A stretch of 54,569 nucleotides of DNA, from positions 1 through 54,569 of the forward strand of contig NZ_SMKL01000040.1 of NCBI RefSeq assembly GCF_004348545.1, in the 5' to 3' direction. A model generated the notes under the pieces. It saw only the letters and a list, made by a program, of their open reading frames with translations, was not told the origin of the DNA and ran no database searches. A program made the translations under genes and the position numbers. Shown piece after piece: positions 51,765-54,569 of the stretch. The DNA comes from Jiangella ureilytica (GTDB lineage Bacteria; Actinomycetota; Actinomycetes; Jiangellales; Jiangellaceae). Each line of letters opens with the position of its first letter. Position 1 is the first letter of the stretch.

Positions 51765-53312
51765 ATGCAGATCACGAGCGTGGGCGTCGTCGGGTTGGGG
51801 ACGATGGGGGCGGGCATCGCGGAGGTGTTCGCGCGGGCCGGCCTCGAGGTCGTCGGGGTCGAGCGCGACGAGGCCGCCCTCGACGCCGGCCGGGACCACG
51901 TCGACACCTCGACGAGCAGGGCGGTCCAGCGGGGCAAGCTCACCGGCGAGGATCAAGCCGCGCTCCGCCGCCGCATCACCTTCACCACCGACCTCGCCGC
52001 CCTCAGCGGCGCCCACCTCGTCGTCGAGGCGGTGCCGGAGCGGCTGGAGATCAAGCGCGAGCTGTTCGGCCGTCTCGACGGCATCGTCGCGCCGACCACC
52101 GTCCTCGCCACCAACACCTCCTCCCTCTCGGTGACGGAGATCAGCGTGGCGGTGTCGCACCCGGAGCGGGTCGTCGGCATGCACTTCTTCAACCCCGCGC
52201 CGGTGCAGCAGCTCATCGAGGTCGTCCGCACCGTCGTCACCGCTCCAGAGGTCGTGCGAGGCGTCACCGAGCTCGCCCGGCGCCTCGGCAAGTCGCCGGT
52301 CGAGTGCGGCGACCGCGCGGGCTTCGTCACCAACGCGCTGCTGTTCGGCTACCTCAACCGCGCGGCCGCGATGTACGAGAGCGGTCACGCGAGCCGCGAG
52401 GACATCGACGCCGCGATGACGGCCGGGCTCGGCTATCCGATGGGCCCGCTGGCGCTGCTCGACCTCATCGGGCTCGACACCGCCCACGAGATCCTCGGCA
52501 CCATGTACCGCCAGGGCCGCAACCGCCTGCATGCGCCCGCGCCCGTCCTGGGCCAGCTGGTCACGCTCGGGTTCCTCGGCCGCAAGAGCGGTCGCGGCTT
52601 CTACGACTACGGGCCGGGGAGCGACGGCGCCGGCTCGGCTCCCGCCGGGGCCGCCCCCGAAGCCCGCCGCATCGCCGTCCTCGAGACCGCGTCGGCCGAA
52701 CCGCTGGCGCAGACGCTCACCAAGGCCGGCCACGACGTCGTCCGCGATGCCGCGGACGCCGACCTCGTCGTCGCACCCGGCGACCCGCAGACGTTCGCCA
52801 CGATCGCCGCCGCCACCGCGCCCGGGACCGTCCTCGCCGCCACCGGCACCGGGCCGGTCGTCGCCAGCGCCGCCGCGTCCGGCCGCCCCCAGGACGTCGT
52901 CGGGCTGCATCTCGCCGGCCCGACCAGCGCCGTCGCCGAGGTCGTGCGCACCGTCGTGTCCGCCCGGCAGGCCGTCGACACCGTCGCCGGGGTCGCCGCG
53001 TCGGCCGGGCTCACCCCCGTCGTCTGCGCCGACCGCGCCGGGTTCGTCGTCGACGCGCTGCTGGTGCCGTACCTCAACGACGCCGTCGCGATGCTCGAGA
53101 CCGGGTACGCGTCGGCCGCTGACGTCGACACCGCGATGCGGCTGGGCTGCCGGTTGCCGGCCGGGCCGTTCGAGCTGCTCGACAGGCTCGGCCCGGCCGC
53201 CGCGCTGGCGACCCTGGAGCGGCTGCACGCCGAGGTCCGCGAGCCGGGCCTGGCGCCGTCGCCGCTGCTCGGCCAGCTCGCGACGGCCGGGTTGCGGTTC
53301 GCTGACATCTGA
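51765..53312 (+). CDS. 3-hydroxyacyl-CoA dehydrogenase with doubled C-terminal domain
   Basis: In this 515-residue protein an N-terminal NAD domain (VGVVGLGTMGAGIAEVFARAG, about 6-26) carries catalytic residues ATNTSSLSVTEI and GMHFFNPAPVQQLIEVV (His-Glu). A first C-terminal domain is GDRAGFVTNALLFGYLNRAAAMYE. A degenerate second NAD-like segment (about 300-410) and a second C-terminal domain follow, ADRAGFVVDALLVPYLNDAVAML. This is the PaaH-like/double-domain layout. It oxidises 3-hydroxyacyl-CoA in beta-oxidation or phenylacetate-type pathways. Start ATG 51765 fits the domain start and the upstream hexamer. Confidence 0.92.
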   Translation: MQITSVGVVGLGTMGAGIAEVFARAGLEVVGVERDEAALDAGRDHVDTSTSRAVQRGKLTGEDQAALRRRITFTTDLAALSGAHLVVEAVPERLEIKRELFGRLDGIVAPTTVLATNTSSLSVTEISVAVSHPERVVGMHFFNPAPVQQLIEVVRTVVTAPEVVRGVTELARRLGKSPVECGDRAGFVTNALLFGYLNRAAAMYESGHASREDIDAAMTAGLGYPMGPLALLDLIGLDTAHEILGTMYRQGRNRLHAPAPVLGQLVTLGFLGRKSGRGFYDYGPGSDGAGSAPAGAAPEARRIAVLETASAEPLAQTLTKAGHDVVRDAADADLVVAPGDPQTFATIAAATAPGTVLAATGTGPVVASAAASGRPQDVVGLHLAGPTSAVAEVVRTVVSARQAVDTVAGVAASAGLTPVVCADRAGFVVDALLVPYLNDAVAMLETGYASAADVDTAMRLGCRLPAGPFELLDRLGPAAALATLERLHAEVREPGLAPSPLLGQLATAGLRFADI

Positions 53313-53351
53313 GCGAAGAGGCCGGCACACACTGGCGCACTCCGGACATCC

Positions 53352-53380
53352 TTGACAATCTTGGTGACCCTCGGCCAATC
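53352..53380 (+). promoter_or_regulatory. Candidate promoter of the secreted nuclease gene
   Basis: TTGACA (53352-53357) is a consensus -35, followed at 17 bp by a poor -10, CCAATC (53375-53380). AGGAGG lies immediately downstream and provides the ribosome-binding site. Confidence 0.4.
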
Positions 53381-53394
53381 AGGAGGTCACCGTC

Positions 53395-54015
53395 ATGCGC
53401 CGTGCCGTCCTCACCCTCCTCGCCACCCTCGCCTTCGTCTTTGCGCTGGTCAGCCCGGCCAGCGCCTACCCGCCGGATCCGCCGTCGCCGGCGCAGTCCG
53501 CGGCCCAGCTCGCCGAGTTGACCGTCGCCGCCCCCGGGTCGAGCGCCGGCTACTCACGCGAGAGATTCCCGCACTGGAGCCCCGCCGGGGGCAGTTGTAA
53601 CACCCGCGAGACGGTGCTGGTGCGCGACGGCTCCGGCGTCACCACCGGCGCCGACTGCTACCCGACCGCAGGCAGCTGGTACAGCGTCTACGACCAGGTC
53701 TGGATCGAGGAGCCGGGCGACGTCTCCGTCGACCACATGGTGCCGCTGGCCAACGCCTGGCGCTCCGGCGCCGGCGCCTGGACCGAGGACCGGCGCGAGG
53801 ACTTCGCCAACGACCTCGCCCGCGGCCAGTTGATCGCCGTCACCGCCTCGAGCAACAGCTCCAAGGGCGACAGCGACCCGTCGGAGTGGAAGCCCGCCAA
53901 CACCGGCTGGTGGTGCTACTACGCGCGGCACTGGACCGACGTGAAGTACGACTGGGAGCTCACGATCACGGCCGCGGAGAAGGATGCGTTGCAGGACATG
54001 CTGGACACTTGCTGA
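53395..54015 (+). CDS. Secreted HNH-family nuclease (DUF1524/GmrSD-type)
   Basis: This 206-residue protein has a Sec signal ending near SPASAYP (cleavage about residue 24). The nuclease core has TRETVLVRDGSGVTTGADC, SVDHMVPLANAWRSGA (with the catalytic D-H) and VTASSNSSKGDSDPSEWKP (Asn and metal ligands). The C-terminus is YYARHWTDVKYDWELTITAAEK. Paired cysteines suit an exported enzyme. It probably degrades extracellular nucleic acid for nutrition or defence. Start ATG 53395 follows AGGAGG. Confidence 0.9.
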   Translation: MRRAVLTLLATLAFVFALVSPASAYPPDPPSPAQSAAQLAELTVAAPGSSAGYSRERFPHWSPAGGSCNTRETVLVRDGSGVTTGADCYPTAGSWYSVYDQVWIEEPGDVSVDHMVPLANAWRSGAGAWTEDRREDFANDLARGQLIAVTASSNSSKGDSDPSEWKPANTGWWCYYARHWTDVKYDWELTITAAEKDALQDMLDTC

Positions 54016-54040
54016 CAATCCAGACCCATCGCGCTATAAA
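54013..54040 (+). promoter_or_regulatory. Candidate promoter of the last gene
   Basis: TGACAA (54013-54018), a 16-nt spacer and TATAAA (54035-54040) form a good sigma-70-type promoter. Its -35 overlaps the stop codon of the nuclease gene. Confidence 0.5.
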
Positions 54041-54092
54041 GCATGGGGCCGTTGTGTGATCCGCGGCCGTTGTCGTCTTGCCGGGGGGCGTC

Positions 54093-54569
54093 GTGCGAGG
54101 ACTTCGAGTGCTGCTCGCGGCGGTGGCGGCGGTGCTGCTGGCCGCGCTGCCCGTGGCGGCCGACGGCCGCGCCGAGCTGATCGACGCCGACGACGCCGGG
54201 TGCGGCCGCTACGGCGGCAGCGACCTGGCCGGCAGCGACGCGATCGGCTCGGTCGTCACGGACCAGGGCACGCGGCTCACCGTCTGGCTGCGTGACGACG
54301 ACTACCGGCTCACCGCGGTCGGCGTGCGCGGCGGCGGGCAGTACCTCGTCTACACCGGCGGGCCGTTCGTCGGCCTGCGCGGGCCAGACCGGCCCAACGG
54401 CCGGCCGCGCGACATCGACGACTGGTTCGCGTGCGGCGCGAAGGACGTCGCCGCGCCGCCGACGGCGTGGGTCACCCCGACCCCGCCGCCCGAACCGCCG
54501 CCGCGACCGACCGACACGCCGGCCGAGACGCCGGCCGACGAGCCCACGCCGACCCCGGAACCCCCACCC
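54093..54569 (+). CDS. Secreted protein with Pro-Thr-rich tail, truncated by window end
   Basis: 159 codons are visible without a stop. GTG 54093, after a GGGGGG site, begins a signal peptide (LRVLLAAVAAVLLAALPVAADG). A small domain with two cysteines (DDAGCGRYGGSDL and DDWFACGAKD) and beta-strand-like segments (RLTVWLRDDDYRLTAVGVRGGGQYLVYTGG) follow, then a Pro/Thr/Glu linker (TPTPPPEPPPRPTDTPAETP). The linker suggests a wall-spanning or sortase-anchored protein. The C-terminus is outside the window. No family recognised. Confidence 0.7.
   Translation, partial: MRGLRVLLAAVAAVLLAALPVAADGRAELIDADDAGCGRYGGSDLAGSDAIGSVVTDQGTRLTVWLRDDDYRLTAVGVRGGGQYLVYTGGPFVGLRGPDRPNGRPRDIDDWFACGAKDVAAPPTAWVTPTPPPEPPPRPTDTPAETPADEPTPTPEPPP

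Overview
The window is 54.6 kb of very GC-rich DNA with dense, strongly C/G-ending codons and many 4-bp ATGA/GTGA gene overlaps. The gene set points to an actinomycete: an ImuA'-ImuB-DnaE2 mutasome with a mycobacterial-type LexA box, NucS, a Ddn-like F420 enzyme, a WXG100-type protein, a CGNR zinc-finger regulator and a DinB/mycothiol-type protein. I cannot fix the genus from sequence alone. Most of the window looks like ordinary chromosome, with a degraded mobile-element edge at the left end and several repeat-rich intergenic gaps.

Region 1 (1-1775) is a decayed island edge: a 5'-truncated IS256-type transposase, a frameshifted lipoprotein gene and the C-terminal remnant of a tyrosine integrase, lying against the 3' end of a tRNA-Arg(TCT). 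Region 2 (1.8-6.6 kb) has YbaK and NUDIX genes on an overlapping divergent promoter, an ArsR-type regulator plus MFS exporter operon, a methyltransferase and a PEBP protein. Region 3 (6.8-16 kb) has a dynamin-like GTPase pair joined by a possible 19-codon relay ORF, a repeat-rich gap, an unusual SSB, a second repeat-rich gap, then ettA followed by two hotdog thioesterases and an unknown gene.

Region 4 (16-27 kb) has a GH13 glucosidase, a GNAT pseudogene, DinB, an MFS/CGNR divergent pair, a truncated haemoglobin, OsmC, MscS, a prolyl oligopeptidase and two acetyltransferases. Two inverted, 140-150 bp palindromic elements follow. Region 5 (27-36.5 kb) is centred on DNA repair: an SOS-controlled imuA'-imuB-dnaE2 operon and, downstream, nucS. 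Between them lies an alpha/beta-hydrolase fused to an aminoglycoside-phosphotransferase-type kinase.

Region 6 (36.5-46 kb) has a WXG100-like gene with a large unknown partner, lpd, an SRPBCC gene behind two palindromic operators, a two-component system flanked by genes for two secreted Asp-rich proteins, and a SigE-family sigma factor with a membrane propeller protein. Region 7 (46-54.6 kb) has an SDR, a Ddn-like gene at the end of an IdeR-box-controlled siderophore ABC operon, a 3-hydroxyacyl-CoA dehydrogenase, a secreted HNH nuclease and a truncated secreted protein.

Two patterns run through the window. At least a dozen genes have a TANNNT hexamer placed 6-9 nt (often exactly 7) upstream of the start codon, which suggests leaderless transcription. 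Hairpins built on GTTGATC(T/A)TGGAG occur in two intergenic gaps. No rRNA, CRISPR array or riboswitch was seen.
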